Shown piece by piece: positions 25,507 through 33,598 of a stretch of DNA of 64,000 bases (the first letter of the stretch is position 1; the number at the start of each line of letters is the position of its first letter). The stretch comes from a virus. The notes under the pieces are model-generated. The model worked only from the letters and a program-made list of their open reading frames with translations. It was not told the origin of the DNA and did no database searches. Made by a program: the position numbers and the translations under genes. Where the stretch lies: positions 1 through 64,000 of the IMG/VR virus record IMGVR_UViG_3300017963_000277; one strand, written 5' to 3'.

Positions 25507-25757
25507 GCGGCACTAAATTTACTCCTACGGAGAAGAAGATGCTAGAGATACTTAGTGATGGTAGACCTCACCGCCGCAAAGAGCTACACGCTTGTTGCGG
25601 ACCTAGCTCTGAAAGAGGAACGGTCTATAGACACGTATCCTCGATACGTACTAAGCTAAAACCTAAGGGAGAAAACATTGTTTGCGTTCTCCTCAATAGG
25701 TCGGTACATTACCAACACGTAAGACTCTTGCAAAGTCCGTATGACGGTAGGTCGTAA
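25503..25757 (+). CDS. Winged-helix DNA-binding protein
   Basis: The 84-residue protein reads as a compact winged helix: FTPTEKKMLEILSDGRPHRR, KELHACCG, SERGTVYRHVSSIRTKLKPK (recognition helix) and a beta wing (NIVCVLLNRSVHYQHV). It may regulate late transcription or bind the host genome. AAGCAGGAGGAAAA precedes the ATG. A position inside the head genes is unusual for a regulator. Confidence 0.65.
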   Translation: MSGTKFTPTEKKMLEILSDGRPHRRKELHACCGPSSERGTVYRHVSSIRTKLKPKGENIVCVLLNRSVHYQHVRLLQSPYDGRS

Positions 25758-25853
25758 GCCTTAAACCTACTTTCTTTCTATCCACTCTACGCAGCCTATA
25801 TCGACCTAGCTATATCAAGTAAGAAGAACCATAATAGTAGTAAGGAGAACGCT

Positions 25854-27071
25854 ATGGAAACCTTGGTTGCTAACTTTACCGGTACTATCCGTCGAGAGAC
25901 GATGGGCGGTAGGGAATACATCGTAGCTCCGCTTACGATGATCGTTCCTGGCGTACTAGCCGGTAGCGATGGACCGCTATACTATCCCGCTGAGGAGATA
26001 TCAGCTAACTACCGCTCTTGGGATCATATCCCTATCGTCGTCTACCATCCGGTGAAGGAAGGCAAAGCGGTATCGGCTAGGACTCCCGAAGTTCTCAATA
26101 AACAAGGCATCGGCGTTATTCTAAACGCTCATCTTTCCCAGGACGGTAGCGGAAAGCTTCAAGCTGAAGGTTGGTTCGACGTAGAGCACGTTCAGAGAGT
26201 TGATAGCAGAGTATACGATTCTCTGACGAACAATACGCCTATCGAGTTAAGTACTGGGCTAGGTCTCGACCAGAAAGAAAAGCCTGGCGTATACGCAAGC
26301 AAAACCTACAAGGCTATAGCTACGAACTACCGACCTGATCATCTAGCTATCCTCCCAGACCAACTTGGAGCTTGTTCTCTGAAGGATGGCTGCGGAGTTC
26401 TCATAAATAAGAAAGAAACCGACCCAACAAAGGAGAATACTCTCATGGGTAAGAAAGAGGACTTGATTGCTTCGCTTATCGCCAACTGCGATTGCTGGAG
26501 CGAAGACGACAAGGAGATTCTCAACGGTATGTCCGAAGAGAAGCTTCAAACGCTGAACGAGCACGTTACTCGTTCCAACGAAGCAGTTGAAGTAGCTAAC
26601 GCTGCGCGTAAAGGCTTCGAAGATAAGACCATCAAAGTGGTCGTCAATTCCAAAGGAGAGTTTGACGTGAAGAAGAAAGAGGAGAAACCGCCGGAAGTCA
26701 AGCCGACAGTTAACAAAGCTCCGGCTAGTCCGCCTGCTCCTCAGACCGAAGACGAATGGTTTGCGAGTGCTCCGGAGTCGGTACGCCGAACGGTAGCGAA
26801 CGCCGTACAGATGGAGCAGAAAGCGAAAGCTGACGCTATCGAAGTCATTACGAAGAACGAGACAAACCCGTTCTCAAAAGATCAACTGGAAGCCATGGAC
26901 GTCGATACCCTTCAAGGTATGGCGAAACTCGCCAAGCCGGAAGCCAAGCCGACCATCGCGAACTATCTTGGGGCGTCGACTCCTGCTCCTACCGGAGGAG
27001 TAGCGAACCAGAACGAAGAAACTGAACCGTTGATTCCGCCCACTATCAACTGGGCTGATACTGACGAGTAG
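25854..27071 (+). CDS. Prohead protease / scaffold fusion (DUF2213-like)
   Basis: The 405-residue protein has an N-terminal domain of about 190 residues (REYIVAPLTMIVPGVLAGSD, DHIPIVVYHP, ELSTGLGLDQ, NYRPDHLAILPDQLGACS) matching the DUF2213-type head maturation protein. The C-terminal 210 residues are Lys/Glu/Pro-rich and helical, as in scaffolds. It would shape the prohead and be cut during maturation. I cannot name the catalytic residues with certainty. It sits before the decoration and capsid genes as expected. An internal in-frame start is listed separately. Confidence 0.7.
   Translation: METLVANFTGTIRRETMGGREYIVAPLTMIVPGVLAGSDGPLYYPAEEISANYRSWDHIPIVVYHPVKEGKAVSARTPEVLNKQGIGVILNAHLSQDGSGKLQAEGWFDVEHVQRVDSRVYDSLTNNTPIELSTGLGLDQKEKPGVYASKTYKAIATNYRPDHLAILPDQLGACSLKDGCGVLINKKETDPTKENTLMGKKEDLIASLIANCDCWSEDDKEILNGMSEEKLQTLNEHVTRSNEAVEVANAARKGFEDKTIKVVVNSKGEFDVKKKEEKPPEVKPTVNKAPASPPAPQTEDEWFASAPESVRRTVANAVQMEQKAKADAIEVITKNETNPFSKDQLEAMDVDTLQGMAKLAKPEAKPTIANYLGASTPAPTGGVANQNEETEPLIPPTINWADTDE
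26445..27071 (+). CDS. Nested in-frame scaffold protein start
   Basis: Within the protease/scaffold gene, AAAGGAGAATACTCTC precedes an in-frame ATG at 26445 (MGKKEDLIASL), exactly where the protease-like domain gives way to the charged helical region. Independent translation would give a 208-residue scaffold, as with the nested scaffold of lambda (C and Nu3). The sequence signal is as strong as that of ordinary genes here. Expression is inferred. Confidence 0.55.
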   Translation: MGKKEDLIASLIANCDCWSEDDKEILNGMSEEKLQTLNEHVTRSNEAVEVANAARKGFEDKTIKVVVNSKGEFDVKKKEEKPPEVKPTVNKAPASPPAPQTEDEWFASAPESVRRTVANAVQMEQKAKADAIEVITKNETNPFSKDQLEAMDVDTLQGMAKLAKPEAKPTIANYLGASTPAPTGGVANQNEETEPLIPPTINWADTDE

Positions 27072-27118
27072 TCAACGGAGTTACTAGACCCAAGCCATCT
27101 TCCTGGAGGATATAATCA

Positions 27119-27598
27119 ATGGCTAAAGGAAATGAAATCATCGTCAGTGCCGAACCGCAAGGAAGGTTTATTGAGGGTATCGTCAGCGGTACTCCGAAGC
27201 CTGGTACTGTGATGCAAGTTAAAGCGGCAACCGCCGCAGATGCTAGCGGAAAGCATACGTGGGAAGTCTATAACGCTGCCGCCGACGGCAACCAACGACT
27301 TATCGCGGTTCTGCTTCCTGACGCTCTTAGCGGGCAGCTAGCCTCTACCGCGTACGTTACGGCTACGCGATGCTTCCTGTACGTACCTATCGCTGGCGAA
27401 GAGCTTAACATGCTCTACGCTAATATCTCCGGTACGTCCGATGCGTTTGCTGTTGCCGACATCATGATGGTAGACGATGGAACGGGTAAGCTCGTCGCAA
27501 CTACCGGTACGCCGGAAAGCGAACCGTTCATCTGCCTGGAAGCCCAAACCGCGTTGACCGCCGATGCGCTCGTCTGGAGTATGTTTACCGGCTATTAA
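27119..27598 (+). CDS. Head decoration protein candidate
   Basis: The 159-residue beta-rich, Ala/Thr-rich protein has no charged tails (IIVSAEPQGRFIEGIVSG, GTVMQVKAATAADASGKH). It lies between the scaffold and the major capsid genes, the position of lambda gpD-like decoration proteins. TGGAGGATATAATCA precedes the ATG. The call rests on position and composition. Confidence 0.6.
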   Translation: MAKGNEIIVSAEPQGRFIEGIVSGTPKPGTVMQVKAATAADASGKHTWEVYNAAADGNQRLIAVLLPDALSGQLASTAYVTATRCFLYVPIAGEELNMLYANISGTSDAFAVADIMMVDDGTGKLVATTGTPESEPFICLEAQTALTADALVWSMFTGY

Positions 27599-27652
27599 TG
27601 TTCGCTGGTCTCGCCACGGACTATAACCAAAACCCTCATGGAGGTTTATTCA

Positions 27653-28792
27653 ATGTTTACTGATTACGTTCTCAATGGAGCGGGTCATGGCGACGTAGGC
27701 GAACAACTAGCCGGATGTCGTTTTGAGCCTACGCTCTTACGTCCGTTCGTCGGAAAGGATGGACGCAAATACGTCACGGTCAATACGGGTAGAGTTGGCG
27801 ACGACGGCAAACCGGTTTACCAAAATCGTCTCGTACGCGATATGATTGACTACGGTGTTCCGGAGTTTGTTATCAACGCTACCGCTCTCCGTAAAGACGA
27901 GTGGAAGATGTTCGACCAAGTAGTCATGAAGGCTGCTCGTCAACGATTCCGCGCATGGTCTGACCTTGAAGCCCGCAATTCGTTTGGCGGATTCAACGGT
28001 ATGTCGAAGATGATTCTGGAACACGAAACGATGAGTGATCCGGGTGAAGCCGTCGTCGATATGGACGGTCTGACTCCGGGACGTACGGATGCGCCCGTCT
28101 TCCAGCTGGAAGGTTTGCCGCTTCCTATTACTCACTCTGACTTTTGGTTCTCTAGTCGTCGTTTAGCCGTTAGCCGAAACACCGGTACGCCGTTGGATTC
28201 GACTATGGCCGAAGCCGCAGGACGTCGTGTTGCCGAAGCTATCGAGAAAACGCTCATCGGTATTAACGCTGGCGTTCAATACGGTAACACCTCCGACTAC
28301 GGACAAACGCCGAAGGTTTACGGTTATACGACGCACCCGCAACGTACGACCAAGACCGATATCACAACGCCGACTGGTACCAACTCGAATACGACGTTGG
28401 CCGAAGTTTTGGCGATGCGACAGCTGGCGTACGATAACTACATGTACGGACCTTATATGCTCTACCATTCGAGCGACTGGGACACGTACATGGATAACGA
28501 TTATTATATCACGTCTGGGACTCCTACCCAAACGTTGCGTAATCGTCTTCGTGCGATCGACGGTATTCAAGACGTTCGCCGTTTGGACTTCTTGACGAAT
28601 ACGTTTACTCTCCTTCTCGTCCAGATGACTTCGGACGTAGCCCGTGCCGTTAACGGTATGGAACTTACTACGGTCCAATGGGAGTCCCAGGGCGGTATGA
28701 GAGTCAACTTCAAAGTGATGGCGATCAAGGTTCCGCAGATACGAGCCGACTACAACGGCAAGAGCGGAATCATTCACGGTACCACTTCGTAG
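27653..28792 (+). CDS. Major capsid protein (HK97-fold type)
   Basis: ATG 27653 is preferred over ATG 27638 because GGAGG lies between them, correctly spaced for the second. The 379-residue product has alternating alpha/beta character, a long-helix-like segment (ALRKDEWKMFDQVVMKAARQ), and SSRRLAVSRNTG and AEAAGRRVAEAIEKTL typical of encapsulin-like capsid proteins. No basic or acidic cleaved N-terminal delta domain is apparent. A strong terminator follows, as expected for the most highly expressed gene. Confidence 0.85.
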   Translation: MFTDYVLNGAGHGDVGEQLAGCRFEPTLLRPFVGKDGRKYVTVNTGRVGDDGKPVYQNRLVRDMIDYGVPEFVINATALRKDEWKMFDQVVMKAARQRFRAWSDLEARNSFGGFNGMSKMILEHETMSDPGEAVVDMDGLTPGRTDAPVFQLEGLPLPITHSDFWFSSRRLAVSRNTGTPLDSTMAEAAGRRVAEAIEKTLIGINAGVQYGNTSDYGQTPKVYGYTTHPQRTTKTDITTPTGTNSNTTLAEVLAMRQLAYDNYMYGPYMLYHSSDWDTYMDNDYYITSGTPTQTLRNRLRAIDGIQDVRRLDFLTNTFTLLLVQMTSDVARAVNGMELTTVQWESQGGMRVNFKVMAIKVPQIRADYNGKSGIIHGTTS

Positions 28793-28815
28793 GAGTGGTT
28801 CTCCATCGGACGGGA

Positions 28816-28853
28816 CCAGGGCTAGGCTTTCGGGTTTAGCCCTGGCCTTTTAT
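28816..28853 (+). terminator. Terminator after the capsid gene
   Basis: CCAGGGCTA (28816-28824) pairs with TAGCCCTGG (28837-28845), followed by CCTTTTAT. It isolates high capsid expression from the neck genes. Confidence 0.85.
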
Positions 28854-28876
28854 CTACTCTCTCAAAGGATAGCGGC

Positions 28877-29185
28877 ATGAAGTTTAGAGTACTGGGCGGC
28901 AACCACAGTCAAGATGGTAAGGTCTTTCAAAAAGGCGACATTGTAGAGACCGATAAACCTCTCGACAAAATCATGGCTAACAAGTTCGTGCGGATTCTTG
29001 AAGGAGCATCGGCTACTGAAGAAGCTCCTACTAACAAGCTCGATACCGAAGTAGCCGACGGTTTACAAAACATGACGGTAGCGGAGCTCAAAGCGTTCGC
29101 GGCTGACGAAGAAATCGACTTGGGGACGGCTACGAAGAAAGCGGAAATCCTCAATACAATCCGAGCAGCGTTAGACCTTGCGTAA
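28877..29185 (+). CDS. Neck-region protein with SAP/Rho-N-like C-terminus
   Basis: The 102-residue protein has a beta-rich N-terminus (RVLGGNHSQDGKVFQKGD), a linker, and a helix-extended-loop-helix C-terminus (MTVAELKAFAADEEIDLG, then KKAEILNTIRAAL). This is the pattern of SAP/Rho-N/HeH modules found on phage head proteins. It may bind DNA or capsid. AAAGGATAGCGGC precedes the ATG. Confidence 0.6.
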   Translation: MKFRVLGGNHSQDGKVFQKGDIVETDKPLDKIMANKFVRILEGASATEEAPTNKLDTEVADGLQNMTVAELKAFAADEEIDLGTATKKAEILNTIRAALDLA

Positions 29186-29196
29186 GGAAGTAAGTC

Positions 29197-29610
29197 ATGG
29201 CGATCCGAACTACGCCTACCGAAGTAAAACAAGTCTTGGAGACCGAAGACTCCATTAACATGACTCCGTTTATTGGTCCGGCTAGTAGGCTCGTGGATTG
29301 GCTTTCTTCCCAGGATACGAGCGGAGAGCTGAGTGACGACGTTCTAAAGGACATTGAAACTTATCTCTCCGCTTGGCTCTATAGTCTCCGCGACCAACCG
29401 TTCATGTCTAAGAACACTGGTAGAAGCGGAGCTACGTTCCAAGGCGAGATGGGAAAGTATTTCGAGCTTAACTACTACGGCCAAGCTGCTCTGATGATGG
29501 ATACGACGGGCAGACTCCGGACGTACCAAGAACAGAAGACGAGAGCCAAGGTACTCTGGCTAGGAACTAACTACAAAGACCACGATAGCAACGACCCAGC
29601 TTACGACTAG
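29197..29610 (+). CDS. Head-tail adaptor (connector) protein
   Basis: The 137-residue helical protein has VLKDIETYLSAWLYSLRDQP, then a GRSGATFQGEMGKYFELNYY loop and YGQAALMMDTTGRL, the usual pattern of gp6/gp15-type adaptor proteins that dock under the portal. The order adaptor, then closure protein, fits. Eleven bases after the previous stop, with AAGGAAGTAAGTC before the ATG. Confidence 0.7.
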   Translation: MAIRTTPTEVKQVLETEDSINMTPFIGPASRLVDWLSSQDTSGELSDDVLKDIETYLSAWLYSLRDQPFMSKNTGRSGATFQGEMGKYFELNYYGQAALMMDTTGRLRTYQEQKTRAKVLWLGTNYKDHDSNDPAYD

Positions 29611-29614
29611 AGCC

Positions 29615-29974
29615 ATGCCTAACCTAGAGATCAGTTCACTACACGAGAAAGCGGTGCTGTACGCTAAGTCGAGCTTTAACAAGTTCGGGGAGCAGACAGT
29701 ATCTACCGCCGTAGAGATAGACGCTAGGTGGGAGTTAGGCGTAGCTTTAAACATCGACCTATTCTCTACTACGAAAGAAGCGGATGGAATCGTTTGGGTA
29801 GACCGAGATATAACGAACCACTCACTACTTTACCAGGGCGGTAAGTCCGACCTCCCATCGCCGGTTACCGACCTCTACGAAGTTATCGACTTTACGAAGA
29901 TACCCGACATAAAAGGTAGACACCCGGAACGAGTCTGTTTAGTCCGAAAGTTTAACGACACTCTTCCAAGCTAG
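29615..29974 (+). CDS. Head closure / stopper protein candidate
   Basis: The 119-residue protein contains HEKAVLYAKSSFNKFGEQ and VEIDARWELGVAL. This EIxxRW pattern is common in head-closure (stopper) or neck proteins that follow the adaptor in siphoviruses. The remainder is beta-rich. The ribosome site is weak, so it is probably coupled to the previous gene 4 bases upstream. Confidence 0.6.
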   Translation: MPNLEISSLHEKAVLYAKSSFNKFGEQTVSTAVEIDARWELGVALNIDLFSTTKEADGIVWVDRDITNHSLLYQGGKSDLPSPVTDLYEVIDFTKIPDIKGRHPERVCLVRKFNDTLPS

Positions 29975-29983
29975 GAGCGTAGC

Positions 29984-31417
29984 ATGAAAAGCATAGCGGC
30001 TATTCTGTTGCTGGCTCTTATTCCGTCAACCGGATACGGCCAGTGGGATGTAGGTGGTAGCTGTAGTCCGCAGACTACCACGACGGTCCAGGTTGGATCG
30101 ACCCGTACCAGCGTAACGATCAACAAAGTTCCGATGATCTGTAGGATCCAAACCCAAGATAACTCTCTAGGCTCTGGGGCTTGGTGCTACTCTCCGGTAA
30201 CGAAGCAGTACGCCATCCTGACCGCGTGGCACGTGGTAAGCGGCTGCCCCAGGTCTAAGGTTGATATCTACTTTCCCGCTACCGGCTTTCGGTGTAAGGG
30301 TAAGGTTCACAAATTCTACAAAGAGCATGACGTTTGTAGTATCATCCCGGAGACTACGCCGAACGTTAAGCCAATTAGAGTCTCGACGGTAGACGTCAAA
30401 ATAGGAGAAAGCCTAAACTGCGCTGGACTTGGGGGTAAACCCCGCAAAGGCTTTCTCTGTTGGAGAGGTAGAACCATACAACGGTATAAGTACCGTTCGC
30501 ACTTTAAGGACTATCAAGCTACCGCCGTGACCGTTAGTAAGGCTTGTAGTCAAGGAGATAGTGGAGGGCCGGTTTGGAATTCTACCGGACGTCTAGTCGG
30601 CGTTATAACGGCTGACGAATCTAAGACAAACGTAACCGTCATAACTACCGGGATGGTCCGCCGTAAGTGTCGTCTCTTCCACATGCTATTCCCTTGTAAG
30701 AAACCTCCGCAAACTCAAGTACGTGTAGAGACTAGTCAACCTATCTACGAATACCAAGCTCCGTGTCCGGACCCACCTCCAGTAGATCCTATACCCGATA
30801 CGCCTCCAGTGGATCCGCCGGTTATTTGTCCTCCTCAACAAGTGAGCGTTGACTATGAACGTATCATTAACGAAGTCTACGCGAAGATGGAAGAGAACGC
30901 TGATAAGTTTCGCGGTCCTGCCGGAGCTAATGGTGCGGACGGTGCTATGGGACCACCGGGACAAGACGGCCAGATCACCGCTGAGCATTTGGCGGCTATA
31001 TCTCAAGCTCTAAAGAACGATCAAGAGTTTATCGCGAAGACTACCGGACCTCCAGGCAGAGACGGTACGCCAGCCGACGTTAACGCTCTCGCCACGGAAG
31101 TCCTAGCTATACTTCGTACCAACCAAGAGATAGAACCTAATTGGTCTCATCTAGTCGTCGTAGCTTCCCAAGAAGCTGAGTATTGGGACCGACTAAATAG
31201 CCAGATAGATAAAGCTCAAGACTACTATCATCGTCTTAGGGTTATAGAACCTCCGGACGATAAAGACATTGGGCCGTTACCAGTGATGGTAGCGTATAAC
31301 AAAGGAAAGCCGATCAGGGATTGGTCGGGTTATCGAAACGTAACGGATGCACTTCATAGAATCACCAGGGGGGATTTTGATGACGACATCAAGACTCCTG
31401 GTGAGGACGATTCCTAA
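29984..31417 (+). CDS. Secreted trypsin-like serine protease with collagen-like repeats
   Basis: The 477-residue protein begins with a signal peptide (MKSIAAILLLALIPSTGYG, cleavage near residue 19-20). A chymotrypsin-fold domain at about 45-225 carries the full triad: His83 in LTAWHVV, Asp116 in KEHDVCSI, Ser193 in SQGDSGGPVW. Cysteine pairs could form disulfides. A Pro-rich linker follows at 255-285, then short collagen-like Gly-X-Y stretches (GPAGANGADGAMGPPGQDG, GPPGRDGTP) and a helical tail. It should act outside the cytoplasm, perhaps in lysis, envelope attack or receptor processing. A signal peptide in the neck region is unusual. Confidence 0.85.
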   Translation: MKSIAAILLLALIPSTGYGQWDVGGSCSPQTTTTVQVGSTRTSVTINKVPMICRIQTQDNSLGSGAWCYSPVTKQYAILTAWHVVSGCPRSKVDIYFPATGFRCKGKVHKFYKEHDVCSIIPETTPNVKPIRVSTVDVKIGESLNCAGLGGKPRKGFLCWRGRTIQRYKYRSHFKDYQATAVTVSKACSQGDSGGPVWNSTGRLVGVITADESKTNVTVITTGMVRRKCRLFHMLFPCKKPPQTQVRVETSQPIYEYQAPCPDPPPVDPIPDTPPVDPPVICPPQQVSVDYERIINEVYAKMEENADKFRGPAGANGADGAMGPPGQDGQITAEHLAAISQALKNDQEFIAKTTGPPGRDGTPADVNALATEVLAILRTNQEIEPNWSHLVVVASQEAEYWDRLNSQIDKAQDYYHRLRVIEPPDDKDIGPLPVMVAYNKGKPIRDWSGYRNVTDALHRITRGDFDDDIKTPGEDDS

Positions 31418-31446
31418 AGCTCCGCGATAGCGGTAAGGAGTTAGAA

Positions 31447-31671
31447 ATGGCGTTGGACGAAAACGTTGCTGATCTTCTCAAGATGGAAGGTATGGCTGGG
31501 GCACGCGAGAGTGCTAGGTTGACCGGCGTGGTCGACAGAAACTTGGTTCAAGGTTTGGGCGTTATCAACTCGACGCTCATCCAGCAGGCTGGCGGAGTAG
31601 CCGACGACGCAGCTACGATGGCCGCGTTGCGTAGTTCGGTATACGTCCCGAAGGGTGACGTTGGAGCCTAG
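31447..31671 (+). CDS. Hypothetical 74-residue protein
   Basis: A small helical, Ala/Gly-rich protein (VADLLKMEGMAGARESARLT, LIQQAGGVADDAATMAALRS) with TAAGGAGTTAGAA before the ATG. A terminator follows 45 bases downstream, so it closes a transcription unit. No family recognised. Confidence 0.6.
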   Translation: MALDENVADLLKMEGMAGARESARLTGVVDRNLVQGLGVINSTLIQQAGGVADDAATMAALRSSVYVPKGDVGA

Positions 31672-31715
31672 TCATCGACTGAGACTATAGCCATGTTAAG
31701 GGATGACGGGCTAGG

Positions 31716-31750
31716 GCAGCGGTCTATCTTAGCGGGTGGACCGCTGCTTT
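31716..31750 (+). terminator. Rho-independent terminator
   Basis: GCAGCGGTC (31716-31724) pairs perfectly with GACCGCTGC (31739-31747), followed by TTTACT. The T-run is short, so strength may be moderate. Confidence 0.7.
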
Positions 31751-31770
31751 ACTAAACTGGGAGCGGTACT

Positions 31771-31938
31771 ATGTCTGAAGAAATCGACGAAATTTGGGAT
31801 GAGGCCCTTAAGGAGATAGCCGCCAATCATCAGGTAGGTAAGAATCACCAATACCTTTGCGAAGAAGCAATCGGTAACATCGCGGCGTTGAAAACTATCA
31901 ACGATACGTCCGTGGAGGAGATGTTAAAAAACTCATGA
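31771..31938 (+). CDS. Hypothetical 55-residue acidic protein
   Basis: A short gene after the terminator, with GGGAGCGGTACT before the ATG. The product is helical and acidic (SEEIDEIWDEALKEIAANH). Its TGA overlaps the ATG of the next gene, supporting it as a real coupled gene. No family recognised. Confidence 0.55.
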   Translation: MSEEIDEIWDEALKEIAANHQVGKNHQYLCEEAIGNIAALKTINDTSVEEMLKNS

Positions 31939-32405
31939 ACGATGCGACTATAAATCCAGACGTCCGGAACAAAGTTCTGCGAGTCGCATCCGACGCTATC
32001 GCAGAACGAAACAAGTTAACCCGATTCTTCCGGTATAACGCCCAAGCTAAGCACGGCGTTCCGCAAGATCCAAACGATACTATCGAACCCCAAACGGTAG
32101 AGGTACAGCGGACGGTAGAGGTACCAAGAACCGAACGTATCGTAGTAGAGCACATCAAGTCCGATGTAGCAGAACCGACTACGCCCCAACCGGTAGTAGC
32201 AACCTCAGATACAGATCCTTGGAAAAAAGCAGCTATGGTACTGGGGTCTGCCGCTGCCCTAGTAACCGCTGGGACTCTCGGCTGGTGGGCTGCAGGTACG
32301 AAACCGCCAGAGTCCCAGAGTACACCCGCAGTAGAGAGGCAGGAAGTTCCTCAATACCAGTCTCCGCTTCAGTACCTTGAAGATAGAGGAGAGCACCTAC
32401 CATGA
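31935..32405 (+). CDS. Single-pass membrane protein, lysis or virion accessory candidate
   Basis: The 156-residue protein has a charged N-terminal region, a Val/Thr/Pro/Glu-rich linker with VQRTVEVPRT, and one transmembrane helix at about 97-118 (KAAMVLGSAAALVTAGTLGW). A Pro/Gln-rich C-terminus follows. Position after the secreted protease gene and before a second membrane protein makes a lysis role possible. No motif proves it. Confidence 0.5.
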   Translation: MNDATINPDVRNKVLRVASDAIAERNKLTRFFRYNAQAKHGVPQDPNDTIEPQTVEVQRTVEVPRTERIVVEHIKSDVAEPTTPQPVVATSDTDPWKKAAMVLGSAAALVTAGTLGWWAAGTKPPESQSTPAVERQEVPQYQSPLQYLEDRGEHLP

Positions 32406-32581
32406 CGTACCAAGAGGAGTTCTTAAAAAACCATTTCGAGAAGCAACGTGAGATAGACCGCGTAGCCCTCGACAGCGTTACGAAACTAGCGTCAGAGAAC
32501 AACGAGCTTATCCATAGGCTTGGCGTTATCTCCTCCAGGAGAGTAAGCGATGGCGGACAATCCAGCGAAGAAGATGCTTGA
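32402..32581 (+). CDS. Hypothetical 59-residue helical protein
   Basis: The gene starts at the ATG overlapping the previous stop (ATGA) and ends 32 bases inside the next gene. The product is a probable coiled coil (FLKNHFEKQREIDRVALDSV, LASENNELIHRLGV). It encodes no known domain. Support comes from translational coupling and coiled-coil periodicity. Confidence 0.5.
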   Translation: MTYQEEFLKNHFEKQREIDRVALDSVTKLASENNELIHRLGVISSRRVSDGGQSSEEDA

Positions 32582-32828
32582 AGAGTTAGATAAGATCGAC
32601 GTCGAAAACCAGGTCATGGAACAATCGATGTTTGGAGTTAGCGGACAGCTAAACATCGATCCGAGAGTGACTCAAATTGCTAGTCTCCTTCAACAAAATC
32701 CGATCGTGATTACTCCTGCCTTAAAGTGGGTTCAACAAACGATAGGACGTATCAACCTAGCTCAGCTTAAGGTTCTGTACGGAGAAGAAGAACTAGAGCG
32801 TATGTTAGAAGAGGCAAACAAAACCTAG
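32550..32828 (+). CDS. Hypothetical 92-residue protein
   Basis: A small helical protein (KKMLEELDKIDVENQVMEQS, TPALKWVQQTIGRI, LKVLYGEEELERMLEEANK), preceded by CCAGGAGAGTAAGCG. No family recognised. It is part of the cluster of short genes between the neck and fibre genes. Confidence 0.6.
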   Translation: MADNPAKKMLEELDKIDVENQVMEQSMFGVSGQLNIDPRVTQIASLLQQNPIVITPALKWVQQTIGRINLAQLKVLYGEEELERMLEEANKT

Positions 32829-32838
32829 GAGACTAGTC

Positions 32839-33213
32839 ATGGACGACTTAGATAGATTGTTCGGCCCCAGGCCTAGTCCTCACGACCGTTACGTATACGA
32901 GTTTGCGCCCGTACGTACGATAGATGGAGATACGATAGTCGCAGACATCGACCTAGGGTTTGAAGCTATTCTTCATAACCAAGCCATACGGCTACTCGGG
33001 ATACAGTGCGTTGAACGGTCCGAACGAGTAGCTTGGGACAAAGCCAGAAACAGAGTCATCGAACTCTTAGCTGGCGGCGAAACTTTTCTTATTCGAACGA
33101 TCTACGACAAGCGTGGTTCGTTTAAGCGTATCCTCGCAATCGTGTGGATAGACGGTATTTGTTTAAACCGACGGCTAGTAGAAGAAGGACATGCTGTGCT
33201 ATGGGGTATCTAA
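32839..33213 (+). CDS. Staphylococcal-nuclease-like (SNase/TNase) protein
   Basis: The 124-residue protein has the SNase core order: VRTIDGDTIVADIDLGF (Ca-binding Asp residues), AIRLLGIQCVERSE (catalytic Arg and Glu equivalents), KARNRVIELLAGGE, then DKRGSFKRILAIVW and LNRRLVEEGHAVLW. It would cut DNA or RNA with Ca2+. No signal peptide is visible, so it may be virion-associated or cytoplasmic. A second possible catalytic Arg lies in RGSFKRIL. AGGAGACTAGTC before the ATG. Confidence 0.75.
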   Translation: MDDLDRLFGPRPSPHDRYVYEFAPVRTIDGDTIVADIDLGFEAILHNQAIRLLGIQCVERSERVAWDKARNRVIELLAGGETFLIRTIYDKRGSFKRILAIVWIDGICLNRRLVEEGHAVLWGI

Positions 33214-33581
33214 CTGGACTAATACTGCTAGCGGAAACCGCAGAAGTAGCCTCTTGGGTGAGTATCATCGAACGGGTTGGTATCTCTGTCGTATTACTTT
33301 GCGGCTTAGGCTACATCCTAGGATGGAAGCTAGGTCCACGAGTCGTTGACGGCCACCTAAAGTTTCTGGATAAGACTACAGAAGCTATGGAGAGCTTAGT
33401 TTTATCTCAGAAGAAGATCATCGGCAAACTAGACGACGTAGCCTCAGTAAGCAAAGACACCGACAAGTTTATGGGTATCGTTCAAAAAGAGCACGCTACT
33501 CAAGAGGATAAGATTGACGCGGTCCACGACGACGTTAAGAAGATCAAGTCAGTTGTTGTAGCTAGAGAAGACGAAGAGTAG
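33201..33581 (+). CDS. Membrane protein with coiled coil, holin-like candidate
   Basis: ATG 33201 overlaps the nuclease gene end. The 126-residue protein has an N-terminal hydrophobic stretch, then a clear transmembrane helix (RVGISVVLLCGLGYILGWKL) at about 22-41. A cytoplasmic coiled coil follows (LDKTTEAMESLVLSQKKIIG onward) with a highly charged tail. The size and layout fit some holins or spanin-like proteins, and no other holin is evident nearby. Function is a guess. Confidence 0.5.
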   Translation: MGYLTGLILLAETAEVASWVSIIERVGISVVLLCGLGYILGWKLGPRVVDGHLKFLDKTTEAMESLVLSQKKIIGKLDDVASVSKDTDKFMGIVQKEHATQEDKIDAVHDDVKKIKSVVVAREDEE

Positions 33582-33598
33582 AAACTGTAGGATAGACT

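Noticed and set aside
28163-28777. Leftward ORF of 204 codons inside the capsid gene
   Set aside because: Antisense shadow of a highly conserved capsid gene; His/Arg/Val-rich nonsense with no ribosome site.
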